A stretch of DNA of 64,000 nt, taken from contig NC_051063.1 in the NCBI RefSeq assembly GCF_004664715.2, positions 113,508,829-113,572,828 on the forward strand, given 5' to 3'. Of this stretch, positions 10,274 through 22,974 are shown piece by piece. A program made the position numbers and the translations under genes. This stretch comes from Peromyscus leucopus (taxonomy: Eukaryota; Chordata; Mammalia; Rodentia; Cricetidae). Within the stretch, counting starts at the first letter, position 1, and every line of letters starts with the position of its first letter. The notes beneath the pieces were generated by a model. The model was not told the origin of the DNA. It did no database searches and saw nothing but the letters and a program-made list of their open reading frames with translations.

Positions 10274-10756
10274 CTCCCTGCTCTTTGAAAACAATATCAT
10301 GGTCCTTATCAAAACTGACCTTGAGTAAGTTGTTGATTGAAAATTTAGGTTAATAATTTAGCTATAATTACAATTTATCCTAGGACATTTTTGGATTTTT
10401 TTTTACTATTTACTAAACAACTCTATATGATATTCTTATTGTAAGAACTAAGCAAATTTTTTTGATCTATAGATTTTTTGATGTGTAGATTGTTTCACTT
10501 TCCTGCCTAAATATGCTATATCTTGTACCTAGAATGTTCCCCGATTAGTTTAGTATATTTCTCAGTATTTTTCTCCAAATCTCACAAACTCACAGGCAAT
10601 TGAAGAGCCCCTACTGCCTAGTTTTGGGACAACATATATAGCTTTATCACAGAAATCATATAGTAGGCTAGGATAGGCTGTCTTACTTGAGCAAATAACT
10701 CCTGTTTGTTTGTGTTTCCAGGCATAACAAAATGTCTAATGACAGCAATCAGTCAG
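10274..10756. other. No gene seen
   Basis: A weak L2-like trace lies near 10,493-10,550 ('cctgcctaaatatgc...gtacctagaatgttcccc'). Confidence 0.4.
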
Positions 10757-10832
10757 TTAGGTGGGTGGTACAAACCTGTAATCTAAGCAATTGGGAGATG
10801 GAAGCAGGAGAATTAGAAACTCAAGTCTACCT
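10757..10832 (+). repeat. B1-like (old monomer) fragment
   Basis: 'gtgggtggtacaaacctgtaatctaagcaattgggagatgg' is a 7SL-SINE 5' half. It is followed by a short CA/TA tract and an L1 3' end, the same order as at 8641-9118. Confidence 0.55.
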
Positions 10833-10855
10833 ACACACACACACATATATATATG

Positions 10856-10972
10856 GAGGCTATAAATTGTAAAGAAAGCAGGGTACATGGCATGGGAGGG
10901 GCTGGAGAGAGAAAAGGGAAGGGGGAAATGATGTAATTATATTGTAATTTTTAAAAATAAAATTATAATATG
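10856..10972 (+). mobile_element. L1 3' end, type D (old Lx-like)
   Basis: 'gcatgggaggggctggagagag', then 'gggggaaatgatgtaattatattgtaa' and an A-rich end, match the terminal 3'UTR of an old rodent L1 class. About 120 bases remain. Confidence 0.75.
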
Positions 10973-12074
10973 AATGTACAAAAATAAGAATGAATGAATG
11001 ACAAATTATAATACGTATGACAGAACAAAATAGTGCATGGTCTGGAGTGGTAAAGACAGCCAAAGAGAGGAGATATGGTAGAGAAAGAAAACATGCTCCA
11101 GCTCAAAATGAAGGTTTCGTCAGTTCATTCGTCTAGAACAGCCTCACAGCTTTCTGCACAAGGCGAGGCCTCTCTAACAGGAACATCTGGTTTCCAAATT
11201 ACATATTCACAGCATGAATCCTTCCTCTCCTGGAACAGCCTGTTAACTATAGTATAACCACTACTCTGTTTTTCCCAGAATCTCCCATTCCATGAGACAC
11301 AATAGCCAATTTTATTTAGTTGGGATTTTCTGACCTTTATAAACAAATTCTATTCATGCCCCTTGGATGCACATCCCTCTGAAAAAGCCACAAGTGTCAG
11401 CTTAGAATCCAGTGGTCAGAGGAATTATACAGTATTTTAAGAATTATTTGAGAATGAAAAGGTAGTCTTTTCTGTTCCTTGATTCCTATTCATATGTAAT
11501 TGCTAAAACTAACCCACTTCAGACAGTAGCTGGGGGATTGCTAGCAGCTGTCACTGGAGATGTCTCCAAGTGCTTCAAGCTGACAGCTCCTAGAAGCCAA
11601 CTGAGACGCTCCACTGCTGGGTTCATTTGATCATTTTGGCAGCTACGTCTAGAAAAGTTCCCATTCTTCATATGAAAACTTCGAAAATTTCAAGTTCTTC
11701 CTAAGGCTCTAAAATTTAGCGAGTTACTGATAATCTCCTTCTGTTCTGTACTCTTATTTTCACATAAAAGACATTGCACTTAACCTTTTCACCCCTGTTT
11801 CCCACCACCTGATAAAACTTTGAAAAAGTCGGGAATCACATGCATTTGCACAGGGGCTCACATGCACACATGCACAGTACACACACTTATGAGTGGACAT
11901 GAATGGAGAGGGAAGAAGGAAAGGCACAAAGAAAATTGTCAGGATGAAAAAGAGAGATGGAAGGAAAGGAGGTGGGAAGATCAAAAAGGAAGCATTTGGA
12001 ACCAGATCCTCACATCATTTTCTATGAAGAAACAGAATCTTAAAATAACTATAAAAGGGCTATCAAGAGAGATG
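10973..12074. other. No gene seen
   Basis: Short open frames on both strands (e.g. 11,820-12,083 plus, lysine/glutamate-rich from purine bias) have no recognisable domain. A CA-rich patch lies at about 11,848-11,890. Confidence 0.45.
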
Positions 12075-12167
12075 AGGGGATGAAGGAGCTTGCCACCAAG
12101 AGATCCCTAGGACTCATGTGGTTGAGAGATTCTACTCCTTAAAGTTGTCCTGAGTTCCATGTGTGTA

Positions 12168-12213
<46 letters not shown>

Positions 12214-12230
12214 AACAAATAAATAAATTT
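12075..12230 (+). repeat. B2/B3-superfamily SINE with (AC)n tail
   Basis: 'aaggagcttgccaccaag', 'ccctaggactcatgtggttgagag', 'gttgtcctgagttccatgtgtg', then (AC)n at 12,168-12,208 and 'aaataaataaattt' as the A-rich tail. The microsatellite lies inside the SINE's native CA-rich 3' segment. Confidence 0.75.
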
Positions 12231-12296
12231 GAAAAAGAAATATAAAGTAATGACAAATCGTCATCACTACTATGAATATAAATATATATCTTTAGG

Positions 12297-12500
12297 AGCT
12301 GAAGAAATGGCTCAGCAACTAAGAACTCTTACTGCTCTTGTAGAGGACCTGTGTTTGGTTCTCAGTACCCACATGCTAACTTCCGTTCCAGGAGACCTGG
12401 TGCCCTCTTCTGATCTATGAGGGCATCAGACATGCACATGGTAAACATACAGACATTCAGGCAAAGCACTCAGATCCATGGATGAACGTTGTCAGGCTCA
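12297..12500 (+). repeat. B3-type SINE
   Basis: 'gctgaagaaatggctcagcaact' (A-box region), 'agaggacctgtgtttggttctcag' (B-box region), 'ttccaggagacctggtgccctcttctg' and 'catacagacattcaggcaaagcac' are the B3 body in order. Orientation is plus. Confidence 0.85.
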
Positions 12501-12732
12501 AAAAATGAATGGTGGCCTTTAATCCTTCCTCTTACTGACTTCAATAGATCCTGAGGCTGTCATGCTTCAGCATCATTTGCCCCCCAGGCCCCCATGGTAC
12601 TGGACACAATTCATCTATTTAGCCTCAGAAATTCTAGTGGTTATCCAAGAACCCTGCAGGTAAGAGGGATCGTCAGAGTCAGAGTCTGGGATCGTAACTT
12701 GGAAGGGGCTACTGGGTCTTTAAAAACTGTTC

Positions 12733-12885
12733 AGGAGCTCTTGGTGGTATATGCCTTTAATCCCAGTACTCAGGAGGCAGAGATAGGTGACTTTCTTGAT
12801 TGTGAGGCCACTTTGGTCTACATAGGAGTTACGGACAGCCTGAGCCACATAACAGACACTGTTTCAAAAACATTAATTAAAAGTA
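12733..12885 (+). repeat. B1 SINE
   Basis: 'ggtggtatatgcctttaatcccag', 'ggaggcagagataggtga' and 'ggtctacataggagtt' appear in B1 order and end in an A-rich tail. Confidence 0.85.
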
Positions 12886-13087
12886 TGTAACCCGTTTGGA
12901 GAAGTTACTCTATTTTCCTTCTGAATTCTCAGGTTAAGTTGAAAGTAATTTTTTTAACTTAGTGCTATTATAATTTCTTCTTCCTGCACTTTTATTGTGA
13001 GTCTTATTTGAAGTCTATTGTACATGTGATTTGGTTATTGCTTTGTTTTATTTGCTTGTATGTTTACATGGCCTTCATACTCTTTCC

Positions 13088-13270
13088 TTTTATCTTTTTA
13101 TTTTGTTTTTGTTTTTGTTCATTTGTTTTTTGAGACAGGGTTTCACAATGTAGCTTTGGCTGGTCTGACACCCTCTATGTGGACCAGGATGGCCTGAACT
13201 CATAAAGATCCACCTGCCTCTGTCTCCTGAGTGCTGGCTGGGACTAGAGGTACGTACTCCTACACTCAGT
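13088..13270 (-). repeat. B1 SINE with long A-rich tail
   Basis: Reverse B1: T-rich tail at 13,088-13,132, then 'tgagacagggtttcac', 'gatccacctgcctctgtctcctgagtgctgg'. It carries a few substitutions and a small indel around 13,175. Confidence 0.9.
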
Positions 13271-14500
13271 ATCCTATACTTTCTTAATACCATGTGCTAT
13301 AGCCCTGACAATGTAAACAACGTTTGGATGTGGTAACTTTTGAAAGAACTCAATGATGAAGACTATTTTAAAAGAAATAAATTCATAATTTAACATTCAA
13401 GAACAGCCTTGACACACACATTTGTTTTCTTAGGAATAATATGATCCCGTTCACACTTTCTAATCTGCTTTTCTTCACTGGTGTATTTAGAAATGTTCTT
13501 CCATTAAAATTCACTTTGGGATATTTATTTCTGATGTCTGGACTTGGCATATCCTAGCAATTGTTTATAGGAGTGAGGGCATGAAGAAAGCTGTGCAGCT
13601 CCCACATCTGTCTGTCTGTCTACTCACTTCACTCACCACAATCACTGGCCTTTCTTTACCTGATACTGAATGCCAGCCAGTCAGAATGACACTGTATCAT
13701 TTGCTTCTCTGTTGGAGGCTTCTGGTTGGTTCTGAATTCTCAGATACATGTCTCATATAAAACCATACATATTTTATCCATTTTGATGGAGTAGAAGGGT
13801 AGAAAATGGAAATTCTGGTGAGGCTGAAAACTACAAAGTATTCACTATGTCATGTATGTATCTTCTAGAGTCAAATTACTTTTCATTTCTATTCTTTCAG
13901 GCCTAGATTGGTAGCTAGCCCATAAAATACAGTCAATCCATCACTGGAGGTTTGTCTAATAAGTGAAAGAAGATGAAAGATAGTTAAGCAGAGTGGACAC
14001 AGGGTAATAGAAATTCTTGACCCTCTCACCCTGTTATATAATTTCAAAAATAATAAACATTGTGCTGTAGAGAAAAGAATGTAGGATTCAGACAGAAAAC
14101 CACCAATGACAACATAACTTTACCTATTCTCCTTTGTTGTCTATTAAATGGTCTCCAGAACAATACCGATATAGAGCAGTTATAGTAATGAACAGGAGGC
14201 ACAATTCAGCCAATTACAGAACCTGTGTCTTCAAGATGTCTTAAGACTCACAAGCTCATGCAACAATTCTAGTTGAAAGTTTGTGTTACAAGAGGCCATG
14301 CCTTCTTTACCAACACTTCCTCAACACACATAAAATGATGCTGATGATGACGATGATGATAAGAAAACAAGATAAATTCCCTAAAAAGGAAAATTTGAAA
14401 GATTTGAAAGGAATGTCCATGAAAATGGGAATGTTCTGGTACTCCTTCAAGACCATATAACAGAAGAAAAACAAATAGAAATGTGAGACTTAAGTGGGAA
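13271..14500. other. No gene seen; (GAT)n at about 14,337-14,361
   Basis: Imperfect GAT repeats are the only structure found. Confidence 0.45.
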
Positions 14501-14565
14501 TAAAATTTGACTTCTTAGCTGTGTAATTTTGGACATGAAACTTTATCTCTGATACATGTTGTCTC
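14501..14565 (+). repeat. MIR SINE fragment
   Basis: 'cttagctgtgtaattttggacatgaaactttatctctg' matches the MIR core 'ctagctgtgtgaccttgggcaag'-type segment with decay. Confidence 0.55.
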
Positions 14566-17260
14566 ATGACATTTTTCAAATAACTGTTTCCACAAGCTGG
14601 TATTAAAATTAAGTAAAAGAAAGAGTAAATGTTCTACTATAGCATGTGTTCATTAAACTCAATTTACGATGCCGTCTCACCACCACCAGCCACCCCACAT
14701 TTGTCAGTAGCGGGGATACATTTTCATACAGCAATTTTGTGTGAGGTGTTGTCCGCTGTCAGACTTGAATGTCAAAATACTGAATGGAAGTGTACTGTGT
14801 TGAAATATTTATACCAGACCTCAAACATAAAGCTAAACCCATTTTATGAAAAGCTTAACTTCATTGACAAGCACAGCAGACACTGTAGGCATCCTGTCAA
14901 TCTTGATTTCTCTTTTAAGATAAAAACAAACCAGTCCTCATCAATCATTCCACTGAAGTAGTTCTAACCCTGGAAAGTAGAATTGAATTGTATGTTTTGT
15001 AATGCTTGAATAAAAAGTACCATTAATAAGATTTCTTATGGAACCTTCTTGTTTTGAAGTCAGCTGACCTAAGGAGAGAGTGCTCATTGGAAACAAGAGT
15101 GAAATTCTGAGAAAAAAAGACACACAAAGATAACATGCAAATTTGACCCCAGTTTACAAATGGAACAGTCATCATGGTAAGGTGACAGTGTATTCAGATT
15201 TAGGTTTGAAAATATCCAGGTTCTACCAAGTGAGTCATGTCTAGCTTAGAGAGAAGATCATTGCTGCAAGTCTAGGCCATTCTCTAGTATGGTAAATTCA
15301 TTTTCAGAGATAAATATTGAAATTATTTGATAACTCAAGATTTAAGGTTCACGATTTGGGCTGCCATTAGCCTTTTGGATTGCTGCTGGAAATATGACAA
15401 TATTTTAAACTTCCTTCTAGATGAGAAAAATCAGCTCTCCAAAATAGCCTTTTTCTCAGCTTTACTATGGGCAAGGTACTGTCTTTGGGTAATTTGTAAT
15501 TCACAGGGACTTTTCTAAAATAAAAGGAAGACAGATAAAAGGGATCCAAACTTTCTCTGGCACACTGGAATGTGTTAAGCATTAATAAAACACTGCTAAA
15601 ATTGCTTAATGACACATTAATTGTTAATGACACATTGTTTAAATTTACATTATAAGCACTCCTGTCAATATATATTTTCCTATATATAAGCAATGACAAG
15701 GGGATGGCGGTAATTTGACTTCCTAAATAGCAATTGTTCTATTCTCTCTTGTTGTCCTGGCTGTCTTGAACAAAAGTCCCGTTTGTCAGTCAACTGATCT
15801 ACTTGTATGCCAACATCAACCATCTTTAATACGCCATAAGTGCCTTGAGACATCTCTGTAAAGATTGCAGCTGATTTCCTTGGCTCATGATGGTACACCC
15901 TGAGCCAGAGCTGTTTGAAACTGTTTGCATCAGACTATTTGCTGTCACAATCTTTGAGGAAATCTAGATGATCCCACAACCATTTCTATCTTGGCCAGAG
16001 GAGGAGCATCTCCCCTAGTGCTCCAGCCAAGGGACCACTGTGACTGCTGCTGAGAGGCAAGTTAAAACAAAACAAAACAGCAGCTCCAGCTCCAATGGTT
16101 CAAACAAATGGCTGAGACTGGTTCAAACACTTCTCAGGCTGTATAGAAAGGCTTCTCAATGAGTCAGGGAGACATTGTTTTAGTTTTTGTTTGTTTGTTT
16201 TCTTCCAGTGTTGTGGCACTGTGCCCAAATCAAATGCTTCTCTTGAGCATTCTTTCGTGGACTACTTGTGTGGGCAGAGATGGTAACATTAAGGAAGAAG
16301 CAGCAGAGACAGACGGGAGCTGCTTCAGTGATGATAATGACAGTGGCAGAAGAATGGTTGTGGCATCACTGGCTAAGAATCAGCAGGCCAAGCTATGGAA
16401 ACTGGGAGACAGCTGGAGTTGCAACAGTCCCTAACATGTCTCTGAAGTGGTAATCCAGCTGTAATCTTGACAGAAAAGTTGTAGTTTTTCTGGTGTGGGC
16501 CTAGAATGACAGTATCTGAATTAGATTAATTCCCTAAATCTAACTCTGCTCTGGCTGTGACAGTAGGCTCCATTTTTTTTTCAGTCTTTTGAAGAAAACA
16601 AAGCTTTGGGTTTCTTAATAAATTCTTCAAATCAATCAATGAAAAAATCATAAAATCATAAAATCATTCTTCAAGAAAAAAAGAGGAGCATGGGAGACAA
16701 ACTTTTCCTTCAGTTTTTCTCAGGCACCAGAAAATACAGTTTCAAAATGAGTCTACTGAGCCTCAAAGCACAGACTGGCAGCACCCAAGAGGATGGATCC
16801 ACTATTTAGCATCGTAGGAAGCCCAGTGTAGCCTTGCTGATAAGAGAAACATGACAGGCCCTTTCTTGCTCCATAATCAACCTCTTTCAGACTCAATGTT
16901 TATGTTCATTTCCATCTCTTCACTAAAATCTGAAGATTCACACATACTACATTCTTAATTTCTTGGTTAGAGAATGCTTAAAGTAGGTACAAATAACATA
17001 AAGTTCATGTGGAAAGCTACAGCTTTCAGAACTTTGGGAATGTTGATGTAATAATTCTTGATACATACTTATTAGTCAAATAGTATTTTGAATAAAATAT
17101 ATGTATGAATACATATAAAACAACTCATTTCTTCTCTTCAATTATGCATTTCTCTTATATTTTCTTACAAATTTCATTGTGACAGAGGGAAAAAGCAGAG
17201 CCATGTACATAGTACAAAAAGCAGAGCCATGTACATAGTACATTTTATAGTACTATGGCT
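14566..17260. other. No gene recognised
   Basis: Open frames of 110 codons at 14,629-14,961 (plus) and 15,367-15,699 (minus) and 91 codons at 16,159-16,434 (plus) have no domain, no homologue I recognise and no flanking splice or promoter context. I treat them as chance. Confidence 0.45.
17190..17241 (+). repeat. 26-bp perfect tandem duplication
   Basis: Units 17,190-17,215 and 17,216-17,241 are identical (5 A's, then gcagagccatgtacatagtac). Confidence 0.98.
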
Positions 17261-17269
17261 TCACACATC

Positions 17270-17455
17270 ATCCCATGAGTTCCTTCATTAATTCTACAAT
17301 CTTTTTTCATTTAACAGATTAGAAAACAGAAGCTAAAAGATGATAGGAAACTTCTGCTCTCTAGAGCTCCTATCCTGAGTGTAGCAGAGACAGGATGTAA
17401 AGTCAAGTCCCAGTACTTTGAACATCTGCAATCTTCACCACAATACCACCCTGTC
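17270..17455 (-). repeat. MIR SINE
   Basis: 'caatcttttttcatttaacagattagaaaacagaagct', then 'gcagagacaggatgtaaagtcaagtccca', is the reverse MIR with its 'aggaaactgaggc' and 'cagagctgggattcgaaccc' equivalents. Confidence 0.65.
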
Positions 17456-17999
17456 AATTTTTTCTTCACATACAAAACTGTGTATTGACACAATTAACAA
17501 TGAGTAGATCCTCCATTAAATGCAAAGTGGAAAACAGTGAAAATTCAGTGGTGAATTGAAGGCATTTAGCTTGCCATGATTTAAGAAAATCTAGAAGACA
17601 CTGGGTAGAGTCCTGAAAGGAGGGTACTACGCTGGCTAACTTGAATGACTAAGAAGACTGCAGATGTAAATGTTCTTTGATCTTCAGCTAATCTGGAAAA
17701 TAAAGGTCTGTTTTGTTTGCTTAGAAGTGAAAGAAATGCATAGTCACAGCAGTATGGCCATGTGCACATGGGTGCGTGAATGAACCTTCAAGGATGTCAA
17801 CATCAACTAGCATTACCAAATTGTGGTCCAGATTACATCCTAGGCAGGCATACACAATACAATCACATCTCTCAATTCTTCCTTTGGCAAGACTTCTAGA
17901 ACTCTATTTCTCTTTCAGGCTAATTTCAATATCAGTTATACTCATAATGTTGAACTGTGTGATTTATCTTAACCTCTGAAAATTCCTATAAAATATTTG
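17456..17999. other. No gene seen
   Basis: Nothing recognisable. Confidence 0.45.
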
Positions 18000-18158
18000 C
18001 TATAGCTGGGTGGTGGTGGCCAGAAGAGGGTGTCATATTCCCTAGAACTGGAGTTACAGATGGTTTTGAGTGAACAGAGTGCTGGGAATTGAAAGCCAGT
18101 CTTCTGGAATAGCAGCTAGTACTCTTAACTGCTGTTCCATCTCTCTAGACCCCTAAAT
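18000..18158 (-). repeat. B3-type SINE
   Basis: Reverse B3: 'gccagaagagggtgtca', 'ccctagaactggagttacagatgg', 'gtgctgggaattgaaagcc', 'ttctggaatagcagctagtactcttaactgctg'. The 3' end is missing. Confidence 0.85.
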
Positions 18159-18880
18159 TAAGTCTTAATTTAGAAATTCTGGTTCCAGAGTTGTCCAAAT
18201 TTATGACACGGTGAAATGATGCTTTCATTTACCAATGTTGAGTTGCATTCATACCTGTCTTGGGACATTTGTGGCTCACAGGCCACAGGTTGGACATGTT
18301 TGCTATAACGTAGTCTTTTCAAAATAGGACATCCCTGGCACAAGTGTGCAGTGTGGACACCATTCTTGTAGCACCTCTTACCAAACCCTCAACTTTTCGA
18401 GAGCTTTAGAAAGTGTTAGAAATTCCACATGTGTCAGTACAAGGCATCTTTGGTCTCCAGTAAATGACTCTGTGACTTTCTTAACAGCATTTCACTCTGG
18501 CTGGTTTCTCCATTTACTATTTTCCTTGGAGAGCTAGAGTGGAAATTTTCTTTGACTGGTTGAATGATTTCTTCTTTGATTTAACAGCTTTAACCTCCAC
18601 TTTCATTTTGATTCAATATAAGATATGCTTGTTCAATACAGTATCTTGAAATCTTGCCAGGTTACAAACAAGCAATTTCAACAAGAGTAATAAAGTTGAA
18701 CAGTGTATAATGAAGAACATCAATTGTAACCCTTGCTTAACTTCCTATGTGGTCTAGTGTTTTCCTTGGCACAGGATAAGGATGAGAGGAAATATAAAAT
18801 CATTGCTTTACTTACAATAAAATTAAATGGTTAATGATACCACCAAGAGGAAGAGAAAGAAAAATGGTAACAGCATTTAG
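18159..18880. other. No gene seen
   Basis: Contains copy 1 (18,611-18,687) of a diverged direct repeat, described separately. Confidence 0.45.
18611..18687 (+). repeat. Diverged direct repeat, copy 1
   Basis: About 80% identical to 19,202-19,279, sharing 'cttgaaatcttgccag' and 'caatataagat'. Not a family I recognise. Confidence 0.75.
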
Positions 18881-19080
18881 TGTGTAGCTATTATGTGTAA
18901 AGTACTATACTGAGAGATATTTGTATGTCATGACAAACCTACACAACATGTATCATCTATCTCGCTCCCCCCCCCAAGGGAAAAAGTTCAGACTCAAAGA
19001 ATTTAAGATTAATTAACAGTAAAGATCCAGGGCAATGAAAGATGATGGAGCTAGAATAGAAGGCCTTGCCTATCAGGCTT
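18881..19080 (-). repeat. Probable MIR SINE
   Basis: 'tgtgtaaagtactatactgag' and later 'gatggagctagaatagaaggccttgcc' sit in the order of a reverse MIR, with weak identity. Confidence 0.45.
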
Positions 19081-19201
19081 TAATGTCTAGTGTCATAGTT
19101 CATCCATTATAAAACTTAACTAAATGTAGACTGAAAGTCAGAGGACATAAAGTATTACAGGGATCCCGTAATTTATCACAACATTGTACTTATTTTAGTA
19201 T

Positions 19202-19279
19202 TTTCAATATAAGATGTGCTTTTTCATTGCATTGTCTTGAAATCTTGCCAGATTTCAAATAAGTAATTTCAACCAGAAA
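19202..19279 (+). repeat. Diverged direct repeat, copy 2
   Basis: Partner of 18,611-18,687, offset about 591 bases, same orientation. Confidence 0.75.
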
Positions 19280-20567
19280 TTCAACATAGCCTTCAAATAT
19301 ATGCTATACAGATATACATATACATGTAATGTACATATATGAACTCAGGAACATAGATTTACTGAGTAGCACATCACTGACATGACATCAGTGGAATTTC
19401 AGTAATGCATGCAGCCTTTACTAGCTTGGTTGGATATTATTCCCAGTACATTTATTCTAATATGCTGATGATAACTCAAGAAACTTCATTTCTGTGTTAA
19501 AGATGCTCAACCTCAGGACATCTGAAGAACTCTCACTGTGGCCTGCCTGATCTTCAGGAATGCCTTTTTGAATTCTGTAAGATTCAAGTCTTTACTCCTC
19601 TCTGGTTTCCTAAGCTAGTTATTCTGCCAAGTATGCCCCTTATTATCATTCCATTAATTAACCAAAGTTGGGATAACAAGATTCCACAATCTAATATATT
19701 GGGGGAAGTTGTTTATTTTTGACATTAAGAAAGAGTATTATTTTTAAGAATTATTCAACTAGCCGTAGTTTTTATTTCATTGATTTCTTTTGACTGAACA
19801 TGTTCTGTGTTCTGAAATGATTACACAATTATAACACATTCTAGATACCTGGTTTTTGCTAAAATGTCATCTTTTGATTATGTTTCATTTGTAAACCTAA
19901 GAAATCATTAAGCCTTCTATAATCAGGTTTCAATAAATAATAGCTGCTGTTAGCTTATAATATTGACAAGTTTAATTTTTATCATAAAGGTTTTCTTGAC
20001 CTCAGGGTTATAAATTGTGTGGGGAATAGTTGCCTCTTTACTTCCAGGGCACTGGTGACGTTAGTTAACTGGTTACTTCATCTAAAACCCAATACTCAGG
20101 GAGCTACATGTTAAAGTTTCTACTATTCAGTGCTACCCTTTGTGTTGCTGAATTCAAATATTTTCAGGTGGCCTTTTATAAGTGAGCAAAGAGAATCAAA
20201 AACAGCCTTTGATTGCCCTATGTCCTTGGGCCACACCATGGCCACGATGCTTTATAAATACTCTTTCTTATATACTAAATTCTTATATACTCTTTTGGAT
20301 TCAGTAAGAAGCCTACCCCCAATCATTCACTGTACTCCTTGTCTGTATTCTTTCTAATCATCCCCTGACTGAAAGTCTCTCTACTGACTTTATTGGTTTC
20401 CTGAAATTAAGCAAATGAGTTTTTCTGTTCTGAGAGGCTTTACTTCTGGCCAATTTTTCTCTCTGAGGAAACAGAGAATAGGAAACCAAAATAACAGTGA
20501 GCTAAAGAGGCAGAGGTTACCACGGTCAGAAAGCCACAGGGCACTGTCTCTTAATTTAGCACAATAG
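19280..20567. other. No gene seen
   Basis: Nothing recognisable; a short (TACATA)-rich stretch lies at about 19,308-19,340. Confidence 0.45.
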
Positions 20568-20775
20568 TGTAGTGCTTAAGAGGACAGACCTGGAATCTAG
20601 CTCCCTCGATCCGAATTGCAGTTTCTATCATTCAGCTGTACATTCTTCGGCAATTATCCCACCTCCCTGTGCCTCAATTTCATGTAAAAGTGAAGACTTA
20701 CACTGAGGATACAATTACTCAATGTAAAGTGTTCAGAGCATCATTTATTCCATATTATACACTTAATAAAGGCTC
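20568..20775 (+). repeat. MIR SINE
   Basis: 'tagtgtagtgcttaagaggacagacctggaatct', then 'ttcggcaattatcccacctccctgtgcctcaatttc', then 'gtaaagtgttcagagc', follow the full MIR order. One of the best-preserved MIR copies here. Confidence 0.85.
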
Positions 20776-21049
20776 ATATTTGATACTATTGACTCTTGTA
20801 CAATATATGCCCAAATTTCCCTTCTCTTTGATCTCTAGAGATGTGCTTCTCAAAGATTTCTCTTTCTTCAGAATTCATTCTTAATCTAGCTCAGACCCTA
20901 GTAATAAAACTGCATATTTCCAGGGCAGTCAATGATTCTGAGACAGGTCAGACTCACTGTTCCCCTTCATGCTGTGTGGTCTTGACCTAACCCCCATAAA
21001 GATTATTAATGAGGGAACATAATTTAAGAGGCTCTAGAGGAAAGTTTCC

Positions 21050-21165
21050 TGGATAGAAATTTTGGTTACATTCTATTTTGCTGAGCTAGGTGGCTTGGGG
21101 TCACCTTAGGCAAGGACTTAACCTTGCTTTGCATATGGGGACTATATTCATCTCAAAATTTATAC
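21050..21165 (+). repeat. MIR SINE
   Basis: 'ggtggcttggggtcaccttaggcaaggacttaacc' and 'catatggggactatattcatc' are the MIR core and 3' half, diverged. Confidence 0.6.
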
Positions 21166-21287
21166 TTTTTTTGGAATATTACCAAAATCTAATCAACACT
21201 TCGTAAGTTTCTTAAGTAAATGGTATTAGAGAAAATAGTGTCAGTTTTGGTTAAGAATCATTTTACAAAATTGCCTAAATGGTAGTA

Positions 21288-21290
21288 TGT

Positions 21291-21334
<44 letters not shown>
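21288..21334 (+). repeat. (TG)n microsatellite
   Basis: About 21 TG units with no interruption until 'tatg'. Confidence 0.97.
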
Positions 21335-21337
<3 letters not shown>

Positions 21338-22970
21338 AATGACATATTGATTACTTTTTTGTATTATAGGAATTTTACCTGTTATATTTTAATCTTAAAT
21401 TACTTCTTAACTTCCTTTAACAGCCTTACAAAATAAATGTAATCATATCTGCTTGCAGTAATTAATGATTAAAACCCTAAACAATAATTTTAAGGCAAAT
21501 CCTGGAAACTTTTTATATACAAAGATTTTCTTACCTAAATTGGTAGTAAATACATTTATATGGGATATAAACTAAATAAAAATAATCATGTCTCAATACA
21601 ATGAAAACTTTTATAGTAATAGAGTAATAATATTGAGTTCTCACTATATTCCAAATAGTGTTACTGCTGGCTATAGGGGTGGGCAACAGAGTACTGTCTT
21701 TCAGTTGGATATAAACAAGATTAGAAGGAAACTGACATAAAATCATAGAGGTGCAAATCATAAAATGACAGCATCTGCCAGCAATAAGGTGCATAGGACT
21801 TGTGTCTTCCTTGTGTGTCACTTATAATCTAGGGTCAAGCCATACTGGCTCTCCAGTCTGTATGGCTAGTGTTGAGTCCTGGTTTGAATACAGGCAGTAG
21901 AAAAACTAACTGCTTTTCTTCTAAGCTACAATTGTTAACTGGATGGTAGATGTATGCAACCTCATGGTTGTCCTGAGAAATAACATGAAGAAAAGCCTAT
22001 GTCCATTATCATTATTTTTCTATGCAGAACACTCAGAGAGAAGCTAAAGATTGATGTGGCCATTTTAAAAGAATCAAGAGAAATGACCTGTGTGAAAGAG
22101 TATTTATACTAATGCTACAGTATATATTTGTTTCACTCCAGAATCACATTCTAAGCTGACAGCTAAAGAGAATGAAACATACCACATTATAAGCTTAATT
22201 CCAACCCTTAAAGATCTGGTCACAGTTAAACCCATTTCCATTTCACCATTGAATAGATATCCAGTAATGTATTCAATAATGGATCTTCTGTACATCTCTG
22301 GGTGCTCACAGCAAACTTCTAAGGACACACACAGGCTTTATTTGGGAGTCAGGCTAGGTGTTGATTACACTTTGAGAGTGGCCTTTCCAAGCAGGCCTGT
22401 TTAGGAATAGTGGTCCTTTTTAGTGAATTCACTGAGGCTGTAACTTTCTGTAGGAAACTTCTACGGTTGAAAAGAAACCAACATAGCTTCTGTAATTTCC
22501 TCCTTGGAAAAAGGTAACAGCTCTAATGTATGCAGCTTCAGAGCATGAGGTGTAGTGTTTGATGACCAAGCTATACTGTCCGGAATACTGCCTAAGCTCT
22601 ACCACCTGACATATAGAAGAACAAACTGGATTTCCCTTGCAAGAGAAGCATAATGCAAGTTACCAAAGTCATGCTGCCATATAATAATATTCCTTTAAAA
22701 GTGGAAGGTTGTTTTAATTGGATATGGGAGATATTTTATCTTATAGAGCAGGGATCTTATCTATACCTTCAAAAACAGCTTAGATTGCTAGCCAGTTTGA
22801 TTGTTGTAGATTAACACTTTTCTTTAAAGGAATAGTACTACAGAGTTCCAACACTTTCTCTTGCACTTGGAACAACAACAAATGTCTCAAGAGTCAATTG
22901 ACACAAACGACCAGTTCTTGTAAGCTAATGCATGCTATTTCTTATTATATAACAACAATAATAACTGAAG
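21335..22970. other. No gene seen
   Basis: A 96-codon open frame at 21,531-21,821 (minus) and a 74-codon one at 22,104-22,328 (minus) have no recognised domain. Confidence 0.45.
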
Positions 22971-22974
22971 CACC

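Noticed and set aside
14629..14961. 110-codon plus-strand frame
   Set aside because: No recognisable family, no splice or promoter context, and frames of this length are expected by chance in 64 kb.
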